DNA from: UBA1433 sp964581565
GTDB lineage: Bacteria > Bacillota > Clostridia > Eubacteriales > UBA1433
Direction of reading: 5' to 3'
Length of the DNA: 64,000 nucleotides
Assembly: GCA_964581565.1 (NCBI GenBank)
Contig: CAZOOZ010000001.1
Coordinates: 1-64,000, forward strand
Below are positions 34,204 to 43,419 of this stretch, in pieces. A program made the translations under genes and the position numbers. The notes under the pieces are model-generated. The model was given only the letters and a program-made list of their open reading frames with translations, was not told where the DNA came from and made no database searches. Each line of letters opens with the position of its first letter. Position 1 is the first letter of the stretch.

Positions 34204-36540
34204 TTGGCTTCAACAAAACAGAGTAAAAGACAAGCGACCATTAAAAAACGTTTAAAAAAAGAGCGATTGATCAATGAATTGATTGGTATTCTTTTGTTGT
34301 TTTTAAGCGTCTTTGGCTTTTATTCACTGTTTGCGCAAAATGCAGGACTTGTAGGCGAAGCTTATATCAAAGGATGTAAAGCGTTATTCGGCAATATCGG
34401 AAGCTTTGCGCTGATGACGGTACTGCTTACAAGCAGCATCTATATCATCTTTCAGTATCGGCCTTTAAGAATGAATAAAAAGATATTTCTTTTGTTTATA
34501 TTACTCATTAATTTTTGCACTATATTACATATCAACAGCATTGATACGATCTCCGATCCGGTTTTTAAGAATATATTTGAGATAGCCACAGAGCAGGTGC
34601 AGGAAAATGCCGGCGGCTTGGTCGGCATGAGCTTTTCGAAGCTTATTGTCGAATTGTTTTCTGTTACGGGTGCGTATTTGTTTATTATTTTTATATCGAT
34701 CGGTCTGATCCTTTTTATCTTCAGAAAAAGTCTCGGAGAAATTATACATAACCTGATTGATAAAAGAGAGGTAGACTCTAAAGACAGAAAACTTGTCAAT
34801 GATGCTATTAATGAAGAATTAAGCACAGATGATAAATCATTTGCACAGGTTGAAAAATGGATGGCCCAGCTTGATGATAACACAAATGGCGGCAGTCGCA
34901 AAAGCAGGGGGAAACCGGAAGAAAAAAATAGTCATGTCATGAAAGATATTCCCCAACAAAGAGATGCAGAACTGATTAAAATAGAATTAAACAAAGAAAA
35001 CGAAACAGCAGAAGAAGCTCATACAAGCGATATGAAAAAAGAAATTGTAAATGAGAATATTCAGACGAACGAAGTTAAAAACGATAAATATATATTTCCG
35101 CCTATATCGCTTTTAAACGAATATAAATCTGCGTCAGACAGCACACGTCAGGAGACGCTGAAAAATGCGGAAAAACTGCAAAATACGCTGTCTAGTTTCG
35201 GTATTAATGCAAAGCTTGTAGGCATATCCGTGGGGCCTACGGTGACTCGTTATGAACTGGAGCCACAGGCAGGGATCCGTGTTAATAAGATTGTAAATCT
35301 ATCGGATGATATTGCTCTTGCATTGGCTGCGCCACGTGTGAGAATTGAAGCGCCGATTCCCGGCAAAAGCGCTGTCGGCATAGAAATTCCAAATAAAAAT
35401 ATTACGACAGTGCATATTCGGGAAGTGATCGCATCCAAAGAGTTTAAAGAAAATAAATCTCCCGTTGCGGTTGCGCTCGGCAAGAACTTGTCGGGGCAGA
35501 ATTTAATGTGCGATTTAAAGAAAATGCCGCATATGCTCATCGCCGGTGCTACGGGATCCGGTAAAAGCGTATGCGTAAATGCGATTTTAGCTTCTATATT
35601 ATATCGCAGTTCTCCGAAAGATGTAAGATTAATTTTGATTGATCCCAAAATGGTGGAACTAAATATCTATAATGGGATTCCTCATCTTTTGGTGCCTGTA
35701 GTCGTAGACCCGAAACAAGCGGCAAGCGCGCTGAACTGGGCTGTTATGGAAATGATGGACAGATACCAAAAGTTTGCCGATAACAAAGTCAGAGATATTA
35801 AAAGCTATAATGATAAATTAGAAAAAGAAGGACATGCCAAGCTGCCGCTCATTGTTATTATCATCGATGAATTGGCAGATTTAATGGCCGTTGCACCGCA
35901 GCAAGTGGAAGGCGCTATCTGTAGGCTTGCTCAACTTGCACGCGCAGCAGGGCTGCACCTGGTGCTTGCGACACAGCGTCCATCGGTAGATGTTATCACG
36001 GGGCTCATTAAAGCCAATATTCCTTCCAGAATTTCTTTTATGGTGTCTTCACAAGTCGATTCCAGAACAATTATTGATATGGCCGGCGCGGAAAAATTAC
36101 TTGGAAACGGGGACATGCTCTATTATCCTGCAGGTACAAGTCAGCCTCAAAGAGCACAATGTGCCTATATTGACCAAAAAGAAGTAGAGCGTATGGTAGA
36201 TTTTATAAAAAAACGTACCAATGAAGCCTACAATACCGAAATTATTGAGAAAATCAATTCGCCAAAATCTGCAAGCAGTGATTACAACGACGAATTGTTT
36301 GATGAAGCTGTGACACTGGCAATGGAGAGAGGCCAAATCTCTACATCAATGATACAGCGAAAACTCAGGATTGGATATGCCAGAGCAGGCAGAATGGTCG
36401 ATGAGATGGAAGAGCGGGGCATTATCTCGCCGGCAGACGGAAGCAGGCCGAGAAATGTGCTCATTACATATGATGAATATCTCAGTCAAAAAAACGACGG
36501 TAAAGAAGAGATGGCACAGGCCGAGGAGCAAGATGGATAA
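34204..36540 (+). CDS. ftsK: DNA translocase FtsK/SpoIIIE
   Basis: A 778-residue septal DNA pump. Four hydrophobic segments lie between residues 20 and 180, then a charged linker (190-300). The motor has GATGSGKSVCVN (Walker A, near 450) and IIIDELADLM (Walker B, near 560). A C-terminal winged-helix gamma domain (about 700-760, ISTSMIQRKLRIGYARAGRM) reads chromosomal orientation sites. TTG start after AAGGAG. In a spore former it is likely the SpoIIIE that fills the forespore. It overlaps rimO by 8 bases. Confidence 0.95.
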   Translation: MASTKQSKRQATIKKRLKKERLINELIGILLLFLSVFGFYSLFAQNAGLVGEAYIKGCKALFGNIGSFALMTVLLTSSIYIIFQYRPLRMNKKIFLLFILLINFCTILHINSIDTISDPVFKNIFEIATEQVQENAGGLVGMSFSKLIVELFSVTGAYLFIIFISIGLILFIFRKSLGEIIHNLIDKREVDSKDRKLVNDAINEELSTDDKSFAQVEKWMAQLDDNTNGGSRKSRGKPEEKNSHVMKDIPQQRDAELIKIELNKENETAEEAHTSDMKKEIVNENIQTNEVKNDKYIFPPISLLNEYKSASDSTRQETLKNAEKLQNTLSSFGINAKLVGISVGPTVTRYELEPQAGIRVNKIVNLSDDIALALAAPRVRIEAPIPGKSAVGIEIPNKNITTVHIREVIASKEFKENKSPVAVALGKNLSGQNLMCDLKKMPHMLIAGATGSGKSVCVNAILASILYRSSPKDVRLILIDPKMVELNIYNGIPHLLVPVVVDPKQAASALNWAVMEMMDRYQKFADNKVRDIKSYNDKLEKEGHAKLPLIVIIIDELADLMAVAPQQVEGAICRLAQLARAAGLHLVLATQRPSVDVITGLIKANIPSRISFMVSSQVDSRTIIDMAGAEKLLGNGDMLYYPAGTSQPQRAQCAYIDQKEVERMVDFIKKRTNEAYNTEIIEKINSPKSASSDYNDELFDEAVTLAMERGQISTSMIQRKLRIGYARAGRMVDEMEERGIISPADGSRPRNVLITYDEYLSQKNDGKEEMAQAEEQDG

Positions 36541-37873
36541 AAATGTTTTTATAATATCACTGGGTTGTGCCAAAAATCTTACAGACAGTGAAAGCATGGC
36601 GTATCTTTTAGAGAATGAAGGCTATAAGTTTGTTGAGGATATCAATGATGCGGCAATCGTGCTGATTAATACATGTGCGTTCATACAAGATGCCAAAGAG
36701 GAAGCCGTAGGGGAGATTTTAAATGCTGTCGAAGCAAAAAAAAGCAATCACAATATAAAAATCGTTGTTGCAGGCTGCTTGGCTCAACGATATACCGACG
36801 AATTAAAGAAAGAAATCCCTCAAATTGATATCTTTATAGGCACAAGCGAGTACTGCAAAATTATTGATGTTTTAAAGAAAATCGAAACACAAGAAACTGT
36901 ATGTCAAATTGGCAGCATCGATAGCAATATCGTTGAGACTAAAAGAAAGATCTTTACAAAAAAACCGGTAGCATATTTAAAAATAAGCGAAGGCTGTTCG
37001 CGAAGCTGCACTTATTGCATTATTCCAAAATTACGGGGTAAATATCGCAGCAGAAAGATGGAAGATATCCTTGCGGAAGCGAATGATCTTGCGGCAAATG
37101 GTTATAATGAAATTGTGCTCGTCGCACAAGATGTAACCCTATATGGTATTGATTTGTATCAAACTAAGAAGCTGGCAGCGTTGTTAACAAAGCTCAATGA
37201 GATCGATAAGTTAAAAAGAATACGCTTAATGTATACGTATCCCGAAGAAATAGACGACGCATTGATAGCATGCTTTAAAAATTTGGATAAATTGCAGCAT
37301 TACATTGACTTGCCGCTGCAGCATATCAGCGATGATATTTTAAGAAAAATGGGGCGCCATACGAACAAAAAAGCTATCAAGACTCTTTATAAAAAATTAA
37401 AAAAAGAAGTTGCTGATATTACTCTTAGAACAACATTTATCGTCGGCTTTCCTTCTGAGAGCAAAGAGCAGTTCGAAGAAATCATGGATTTTATTGAAGA
37501 GTGCCCCTTTGATAAAGTAGGTGTGTTTACGTATTCTCAGGAAGAGGGCACTCCGGCAGCTGAAATGCCGCAGCAGATAAGTCAAAGAATAAAGACAAAA
37601 CGATATCATAGCCTAATGAAAAAGCAACAGAAAATATCACATGAAATCAATAATACATTTATAGGAAAAACAACAGAAGTATTGATTTATGATCGATTAG
37701 AGGATAATATTTATCTAGGCAGAACCTTTCGGGATGCTCCTGATATAGACGGAGGTATACTTGTTCATTCACCCGACACACTCAATATCGGAGAGTATTA
37801 TGAGTGCAAAATAAATGGTGCAAATGCATACGATCTACTAGGAACGGTTTTAAATAATGAATATAGCCAATAA
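36533..37873 (+). CDS. rimO: Ribosomal protein S12 methylthiotransferase RimO
   Basis: A 446-residue radical-SAM enzyme adding a methylthio group to an aspartate of S12. N-terminal MTTase domain with SLGCAKNLTDSE; radical SAM cluster motif CSRSCTYCIIP (near 145-155); TRAM domain at the end. I choose ATG 36533 (MDKNVFIISLG), which overlaps the ftsK stop and follows GAGGAG. The longer upstream frame lies inside ftsK and is not real. Alternative MiaB is less likely because of the SLGCAKN form. Confidence 0.93.
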   Translation: MDKNVFIISLGCAKNLTDSESMAYLLENEGYKFVEDINDAAIVLINTCAFIQDAKEEAVGEILNAVEAKKSNHNIKIVVAGCLAQRYTDELKKEIPQIDIFIGTSEYCKIIDVLKKIETQETVCQIGSIDSNIVETKRKIFTKKPVAYLKISEGCSRSCTYCIIPKLRGKYRSRKMEDILAEANDLAANGYNEIVLVAQDVTLYGIDLYQTKKLAALLTKLNEIDKLKRIRLMYTYPEEIDDALIACFKNLDKLQHYIDLPLQHISDDILRKMGRHTNKKAIKTLYKKLKKEVADITLRTTFIVGFPSESKEQFEEIMDFIEECPFDKVGVFTYSQEEGTPAAEMPQQISQRIKTKRYHSLMKKQQKISHEINNTFIGKTTEVLIYDRLEDNIYLGRTFRDAPDIDGGILVHSPDTLNIGEYYECKINGANAYDLLGTVLNNEYSQ

Positions 37874-38393
37874 GCTCACTTTAAGCAGAATTATTATTAT
37901 ACCGATATATATTTTATTATTCTTATTAAGCTTTAAAAATCATTATTACTATGCTGTTATCGTTTTTATATTGGCAAGTATTACTGATTTTATCGACGGA
38001 TACATAGCGCGTAATAAAAATTTAATTACATCGTTTGGTAAATTTGCTGATCCATTGGCAGATAAAATGCTTGTAACAGCTGCACTGCTGTGTTTTATGA
38101 GCATTGACAGAATAAGCATTTGGGCAGTCTTTATCATACTGGCCAGAGAATATGCAGTTACAGGGCTGCGAGCGGCTGTTGCCGCAGACGGAGTCGTGCT
38201 TGCTGCCGGTATATGGGGGAAAGCGAAAACTTTTTTCCAAATGATAGGATTGATTTATTTGCATTTTGAAATCGCGGGCAATTTTTCCTCAACTGTTTTA
38301 GGCGATGTGTTTATTTACATTATGGTTATTTTAACAATTATTTCAGGTGTAGAATATTTCTATACAAATCGAAAAAACATTCGTATAAAATAG
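37857..38393 (+). CDS. pgsA: CDP-diacylglycerol-glycerol-3-phosphate 3-phosphatidyltransferase
   Basis: A 178-residue membrane enzyme making phosphatidylglycerol phosphate. The CDP-alcohol transferase motif D-G-x2-A-R...G-x3-D-x3-D is seen in DGYIARNKNLITSFGKFADP followed by LADKM. Four to six membrane segments. It overlaps rimO by 17 bases and uses the CDP-DAG made by CdsA. Confidence 0.94.
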   Translation: MNIANKLTLSRIIIIPIYILLFLLSFKNHYYYAVIVFILASITDFIDGYIARNKNLITSFGKFADPLADKMLVTAALLCFMSIDRISIWAVFIILAREYAVTGLRAAVAADGVVLAAGIWGKAKTFFQMIGLIYLHFEIAGNFSSTVLGDVFIYIMVILTIISGVEYFYTNRKNIRIK

Positions 38394-38409
38394 GAGGATA
38401 AGAAAACAG

Positions 38410-39642
38410 ATGAAAAGTGAAATTATTTGTGTTGGAACAGAAATTCTTTTAGGGGATATCGTCAATACGAATTCACAATATATTTCAAAAAATTTAAATG
38501 AGTTGGGACTTAGTGTGTTATATCACACAGTTACGGGCGACAATCCTTTGCGTTTGAAAGAAGCTTTCAAGCAGGCATTTGAGCGCAGCGATATCATTAT
38601 AGCAACAGGCGGGCTTGGCCCGACTCAAGATGATTTAACGAAAGAAACTGCCGCCGAACTGATGGGTGTTGAGCTTGAAATCAACGATGAATGGATGCAA
38701 AAGCTTCAGATCATGTTTGGCGATCGAATGACGCCGAATAATCTGAAACAAGCGTATTTACCTGAAGGGGCCATCATGCTAAACAATAACAATGGAACGG
38801 CTCCCGGGGTGATTATTGAAAATGAAGAAAAAACAAAAGCGATTATTCTTCTTCCGGGTCCGCCCAAGGAAATGGTTCCTATGTTTGATGAACAAGTACT
38901 GCCCTATTTGATGAAAAAGTCCGGCAAGTCGTTTTATTCAAGATATTATATGATCACCGGATACGGGGAAAGTGCATTAGAATATCAACTCATGGATATT
39001 ATAGACAAGCAAACAAATCCGACCATTGCCACATATGCCAAAGAAAATGGCGTATTACTGCGTGTCACAGCAAACGCTCAAAGTAAAAAAGAAGCTGATA
39101 AGTTTTTAGATAAGTATGAAGAAGTCATTACTTCAAGGGTTGGAGACGGCATTTTTGCAAATGAAGATGTCAGTCTATCAAAAGTAATGATAGACTTGTT
39201 GAAAGAAAACAAGTTGAAATTTGCGGCAGCCGAATCATGCACGGGCGGAATAATCTCCGCCGCAATTACCGAAAATCCGGGTTCGAGCGAAGTATTTTAC
39301 GGAGGATTTGTTACATACAGCAATGAAGCTAAAATAAAAGTATTAGGAGTAAAAAAACAAACGCTTGATACTTTTGGAGCGGTCAGTGAGCAGACAGCGA
39401 TTGAAATGGTACAAGGCTTAGTCCGCTTAAGCGGTGTCGATGCTGCAATTGCAGTGACGGGTATTGCGGGCCCGGGTGGAGGCAGTAAGGATAAACCGGT
39501 GGGGCTGGTTTATATATCCGTATATTTCAAGGGAGAAATCACAGTAAAGAAAGTTCATTATGCCTCCAGAAGAAAAATGCATCAGATAAGAATGGGCAAT
39601 GAAGCGCTGAATATGCTGAGACATAAAATATTAGAAAGATAA
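38410..39642 (+). CDS. cinA: CinA family protein (competence/damage-inducible)
   Basis: A 410-residue two-domain protein. N-terminal MoaB-like domain with CVGTEILLGDIVNTN and ATGGLGPTQDDLT (pyrophosphatase type); C-terminal CinA domain with AAESCTGG, ENPGSSEVFYGGFVTYSN and VTGIAGPGGGS, the nicotinamide-nucleotide amidase signature. It lies directly before recA, as in many Gram-positives. Ribosome site AGGAGG. Confidence 0.95.
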   Translation: MKSEIICVGTEILLGDIVNTNSQYISKNLNELGLSVLYHTVTGDNPLRLKEAFKQAFERSDIIIATGGLGPTQDDLTKETAAELMGVELEINDEWMQKLQIMFGDRMTPNNLKQAYLPEGAIMLNNNNGTAPGVIIENEEKTKAIILLPGPPKEMVPMFDEQVLPYLMKKSGKSFYSRYYMITGYGESALEYQLMDIIDKQTNPTIATYAKENGVLLRVTANAQSKKEADKFLDKYEEVITSRVGDGIFANEDVSLSKVMIDLLKENKLKFAAAESCTGGIISAAITENPGSSEVFYGGFVTYSNEAKIKVLGVKKQTLDTFGAVSEQTAIEMVQGLVRLSGVDAAIAVTGIAGPGGGSKDKPVGLVYISVYFKGEITVKKVHYASRRKMHQIRMGNEALNMLRHKILER

Positions 39643-39682
39643 TGATTCATTATTTTATAGGAACCGAACGGAGGAAAAGAAA

Positions 39683-40684
39683 ATGGAAAAGGATAAAGCT
39701 TTAGAATTAACGATAAAAAATTTGGAAAAACAATTTGGTCAGGGGTCTATAATGAGACTCGGGGATCACGCTTCCGATATGAATATTGAAGCGATATCCA
39801 CATCCTCTCTTGGGCTCGATATTGCACTTGGTATCGGTGGAGTGCCGAGAGGCAGAATTGTGGAAATCTACGGTCCGGAATCATCAGGGAAAACAACGGT
39901 GGCATTACATATAGCGGCTGAAGCGCAAAAGCAGGGAGGTATTGCCGCATTTATCGATGCCGAGCATGCGCTTGATCCCGTTTATGCAAAAGCGCTCGGA
40001 GTAGATATCGATAATTTAATTGTATCGCAACCCGATACGGGAGAGCAGGCTTTAGAGATCGTGGAGGCATTGGTGCGAAGCGGGGCGGTGGATATTGTAG
40101 TCGTGGATTCGGTGGCGGCACTGGTACCCAGAGCAGAGATAGAAGGAGAGATGGGCGACCAGCATGTCGGGCTTCAGGCAAGATTAATGTCGCAGGCACT
40201 CAGGAAGCTGGCAGGAGCCATCAGCAAAAGTAACTGTTGTGCTATTTTTATCAATCAACTCAGGGAAAAAGTGGGCATTATGTTTGGCAATCCGGAAGTC
40301 ACCCCGGGCGGAAGAGCGCTTAAATTCTATGCTTCCGTGAGAATGGAAGTGCGCAGAATAGAAGTCATCAAGCAAGGAACAGATATGATCGGCAGCCGCA
40401 CGAAGGTAAAAGTTGTAAAAAATAAAGTTGCGCCGCCGTTTAAGTCGGCCGATTTTGACATTATGTATGGCAAGGGTATATCCAAAGAAGGCGATATTTT
40501 GGATATAGCAACTGAATGTGAAATTGTAGCCAAATCGGGAGCCTGGTATTCCTATAACGGAGAGCGAATGGGTCAGGGAAGAGAAAACGTAAAAATATAT
40601 TTAAAAGAGAATCCGCAGATATGTGATGAAATTGCGCAAAAAGTTCGTGAATTCTACGGATTAACGAAAAAAGTGTCGGAATAA
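39683..40684 (+). CDS. recA: Recombinase RecA
   Basis: A 333-residue strand-exchange ATPase. Walker A is GPESSGKTTVALHIAAEAQ (near 66-73), Walker B VDIVVVDSVAAL (near 140), and the L2 region INQLREKVGIMFGNPEVTPG. Forty bases after cinA, with the GGAGG ribosome site. No LexA-type GAAC-N4-GTTC box was seen in the gap, so SOS control would have to act further upstream. Confidence 0.98.
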   Translation: MEKDKALELTIKNLEKQFGQGSIMRLGDHASDMNIEAISTSSLGLDIALGIGGVPRGRIVEIYGPESSGKTTVALHIAAEAQKQGGIAAFIDAEHALDPVYAKALGVDIDNLIVSQPDTGEQALEIVEALVRSGAVDIVVVDSVAALVPRAEIEGEMGDQHVGLQARLMSQALRKLAGAISKSNCCAIFINQLREKVGIMFGNPEVTPGGRALKFYASVRMEVRRIEVIKQGTDMIGSRTKVKVVKNKVAPPFKSADFDIMYGKGISKEGDILDIATECEIVAKSGAWYSYNGERMGQGRENVKIYLKENPQICDEIAQKVREFYGLTKKVSE

Positions 40685-40711
40685 AGCGTGCAGACAAAAA
40701 AAGGAACTCCC

Positions 40712-41368
40712 ATGGGAAGATATAATTGTGTCATATTTGATTTAGACGGAACAATAGCAAATACAAAGCCGGGTATTATCAATGGGTTTAAATACGCACT
40801 CGACAAAATGGGTATGCAATATTTAGATGTGCATGACGATGATATCATAGGGCCATCCCTATATGACAGCTTTAGTCGGTTTTATCATTTTTCTGACGAA
40901 AAAGCGATTGAAGCAGTAAAAATTTACAGACAATATTACATCGAAAAAGGTATGTATGAATATGAGCTGTATGACGGTATAGAAGAATTGCTTTCTAAAT
41001 TGCAAGCAAACAATGTAGCGCTTGCACTTGCGACGACAAAATACAAAGCATTTGCCGAAAAAATGTTATCATACAGTCATTTGATAGATTATTTTAGTTG
41101 TGTTATAGGAAGCAATGAAGACGGGTCGTTTTCAAGTAAAAAAGAATTACTGGGCTATGTAATAGAGTATACGAACCACAAAGCAAATGAATGCATTATG
41201 ATCGGGGACAGATATTATGATGCGTATGGTGCACAGCTGCATCAAATGGATTTTGTCTGGGCAAAATACGGCTACGGTAAAGAAAAAGAATTTGAAGATA
41301 TTCGCGTAAAGTACACAGTAAGCAATCCACATGAGATATTTGATATAGTGATGAGTAATGAAAAATAA
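40712..41368 (+). CDS. HAD-family phosphatase, phosphoglycolate-phosphatase-like
   Basis: A 218-residue HAD hydrolase. Motif I is VIFDLDGTIANTKPG, motif II lies in LALATTKYK (Thr in place of Ser), motif III is the Lys in SSKKELL, and motif IV is MIGDRYYDAYGA. A helical cap lies between I and II. ATG 40712 follows AAAGGAAC; the upstream GTG (40688) overlaps this site. Substrate is unknown. It stands where recX or rny often follows recA. Confidence 0.85.
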   Translation: MGRYNCVIFDLDGTIANTKPGIINGFKYALDKMGMQYLDVHDDDIIGPSLYDSFSRFYHFSDEKAIEAVKIYRQYYIEKGMYEYELYDGIEELLSKLQANNVALALATTKYKAFAEKMLSYSHLIDYFSCVIGSNEDGSFSSKKELLGYVIEYTNHKANECIMIGDRYYDAYGAQLHQMDFVWAKYGYGKEKEFEDIRVKYTVSNPHEIFDIVMSNEK

Positions 41369-41531
41369 AAAAAAACATCTTATAATCTATCCGATAGTAA
41401 TCATACTTAAAAGAAATATATAAATTACAGATTTTGACTAAAAAAATGATGCAGAAGAGTTTTATTTTTTACATTATTTATGATAAAATTATTAAAATAA
41501 GCAGATAAAAATCGAAAAGGTACGAATTTGT

Positions 41532-43289
41532 ATGATTCTTGAAGTAATTTTAATTAGTTTTATTATTGCAGTAATAAGAAAAGGGAAAATACATAATATT
41601 TTAAATTATGAGGTAAAATTTAAAGTATTATTTTTCCTATACATACTTATCCAGATAGGACTTGTTTTTTTCGGCAGCGAACTGCCGGATTCGGTTCTAA
41701 AATACAGCATGTTTATCTATTTGTTCAGTTATCTGCTTTTAATGGGTTTTCTGCTTCAAAATGTAGATAAACCTGAATTCATTATCATTTTGATGGGCGT
41801 ATTTTTAAATTTTGCCGTTACATTCATAAACGGGGGCAAAATGCCGTTATCCCTCGATTCGGCAGCACTGACAGGGCTTAAAGACTCCGGAAATGTTTTC
41901 TTAGAAAAAATGACTGCAATCAGCAGTGCGATGGATGGCGATACAAAGCTTAAAATACTCGGAGATATTATTCCGATGCCATCTTTTTACCCGTTTAGCG
42001 TTGCCGTGAGTCCCGGGGACGTTATTATATTTATCGGGTTATTCATGGCTGTTCAGAAAATGTTTGTACAAAAAAAATCACAAATGTATCTAACTCCTAA
42101 AAAAGAAGTGGAGAGAGAAGAAAAATATTTCAACAGCGATGTGAAACTTGTGGATATTAATGAATTTTTTAATCCGAGTAGCGAGGCAGATGATAAATAT
42201 GATGACAATGAATATAATGCCATCGCACGTCTGGTAGAAGAGATATCGGAAGTCAAGGAACCGGAAGCAAATGAATTTAGCTTTCATACAAAACAAACCG
42301 GGAAACCGCAGTCAGAAGATGCTGTAACGAGTCAAGCAGATAAAACAAATGAAGAATTTGCATCTTCTGTTTTGGAGATTGAAGAAGAAAAAATCATTGA
42401 AATTGATCAATTGATGCTCAAAGATGAAGATGACTGCCAGGCGTTGATCATAGAAGAGATTACAGAACAAGATATTTTGCATGTCGATCAATCAGTGCAT
42501 GAGCAAAAAACGGATGAGAGCGAACCGCAGGAGGAAGATATACAGCAAGAAGACTCAGCGGCCGGCGAAGAACAGCCGGAAGAAAACCCGGAAATAGAAA
42601 AAGGTCAGCTCACATTCCTTGATCCTGAGATGGCTATGTATGTAGATTTGTTTAAGACAAATTCCCCTCTCAAAGAATATATAAGAAGTGTTGCAGATCA
42701 ATCTGCGGAAAATAAACTTTCGCAGAACAATGACGCAAAACATATACCTGTGCAAGATATCGGGCACGAATTAAGAAAACAGCAAGAGCAGGAAAAGTTG
42801 GCTAAACTGAAATCACAACAGCAAGAGCAGGAAGAAAATATTCAAATGCAAAGCGGCTCTTTGAAGGAAAAGTTATCCGATACCACACAGCTTTCTATTA
42901 AGGATTTAGCGAAACCCATACATATCGAAGATGATTTGGAACAGCCCACAAAAACACGCCAACTAAACGCAAGGCCTTCCACGAAAGCGATTTTAAGAGC
43001 ACTTCGAGGTGGGGATAGTTTTGAATACAATAAAGATAAATATACGATCACAGTAAAAAATGACGATATACCTATCAGTGTAGGCGAGCGAAAAGAAATG
43101 TTTTTAAAAAGGCTATACGAATATGATATAGACATCAGAAAAACACAGGCAGCAACCACCGAAGAAAAGGAACAAATCGAAATGGAAATAAAAAGAGATC
43201 AGGGCATCAATGTTGACGATATGTTTATCGTCCAAAACGGAAAATTTATTGAAAATCCGAATTATAAACATAAGAAAAAGAAAAAATAA
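41532..43289 (+). CDS. DUF5317-like membrane protein with long acidic cytoplasmic extension
   Basis: A 585-residue protein. About 1-180 is hydrophobic with five to six predicted membrane segments and a GGKMPLSLDSAAL motif resembling DUF5317. About 190-450 is highly acidic, low complexity and likely disordered, with a Gln/Glu-rich coiled-coil-like stretch (near 415-440). About 480-585 is basic and may be folded (YNKDKYTITVKNDDI, then a RLYEYDIDIRKTQ segment), ending in a lysine tail HKKKKKK. Usual DUF5317 proteins are only about 180 residues, so the extension is unusual. A terminator follows. Function not known; scaffold or membrane sensor are only guesses. Confidence 0.75.
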   Translation: MILEVILISFIIAVIRKGKIHNILNYEVKFKVLFFLYILIQIGLVFFGSELPDSVLKYSMFIYLFSYLLLMGFLLQNVDKPEFIIILMGVFLNFAVTFINGGKMPLSLDSAALTGLKDSGNVFLEKMTAISSAMDGDTKLKILGDIIPMPSFYPFSVAVSPGDVIIFIGLFMAVQKMFVQKKSQMYLTPKKEVEREEKYFNSDVKLVDINEFFNPSSEADDKYDDNEYNAIARLVEEISEVKEPEANEFSFHTKQTGKPQSEDAVTSQADKTNEEFASSVLEIEEEKIIEIDQLMLKDEDDCQALIIEEITEQDILHVDQSVHEQKTDESEPQEEDIQQEDSAAGEEQPEENPEIEKGQLTFLDPEMAMYVDLFKTNSPLKEYIRSVADQSAENKLSQNNDAKHIPVQDIGHELRKQQEQEKLAKLKSQQQEQEENIQMQSGSLKEKLSDTTQLSIKDLAKPIHIEDDLEQPTKTRQLNARPSTKAILRALRGGDSFEYNKDKYTITVKNDDIPISVGERKEMFLKRLYEYDIDIRKTQAATTEEKEQIEMEIKRDQGINVDDMFIVQNGKFIENPNYKHKKKKK

Positions 43290-43298
43290 AAAAGATGT

Positions 43299-43328
43299 AA
43301 CCGGTTGTGTATGCAATCGGTTTTTTTG
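43299..43328 (+). terminator. Rho-independent terminator after the DUF5317 gene
   Basis: AACCGGTTG (43299-43307) pairs with CAATCGGTT (with one G-T pair), followed by a run of seven T (43321-43327). Confidence 0.85.
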
Positions 43329-43355
43329 TTTAAGAAAGCAAAGTTTGAGTGTGAA

Positions 43356-43384
43356 TTGTGTTACGAATGAATTTATGTTAATAT
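43356..43384 (+). promoter_or_regulatory. Predicted sigma-A promoter of rnr
   Basis: TTGTGT (43356-43361), a 17-base spacer and TAATAT (43379-43384), about 35 bases before rnr. Confidence 0.6.
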
Positions 43385-43419
43385 GGCAATAATACGACTG
43401 AGATGAGTACGGAGCAATC

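Noticed and set aside
34452..34901. 149-codon minus-strand open frame opposite ftsK
   Set aside because: Shadow frame over the membrane and linker part of ftsK; no independent support.
36371..36532. Extended N-terminus for rimO
   Set aside because: The extra 54 residues lie inside ftsK in another frame and lack family similarity; ATG 36533 has a proper ribosome site.
39643..39682. LexA/SOS box before recA
   Set aside because: A GAAC-like half site (CCGAACGG) is present but without the matching GTTC half at the right spacing.
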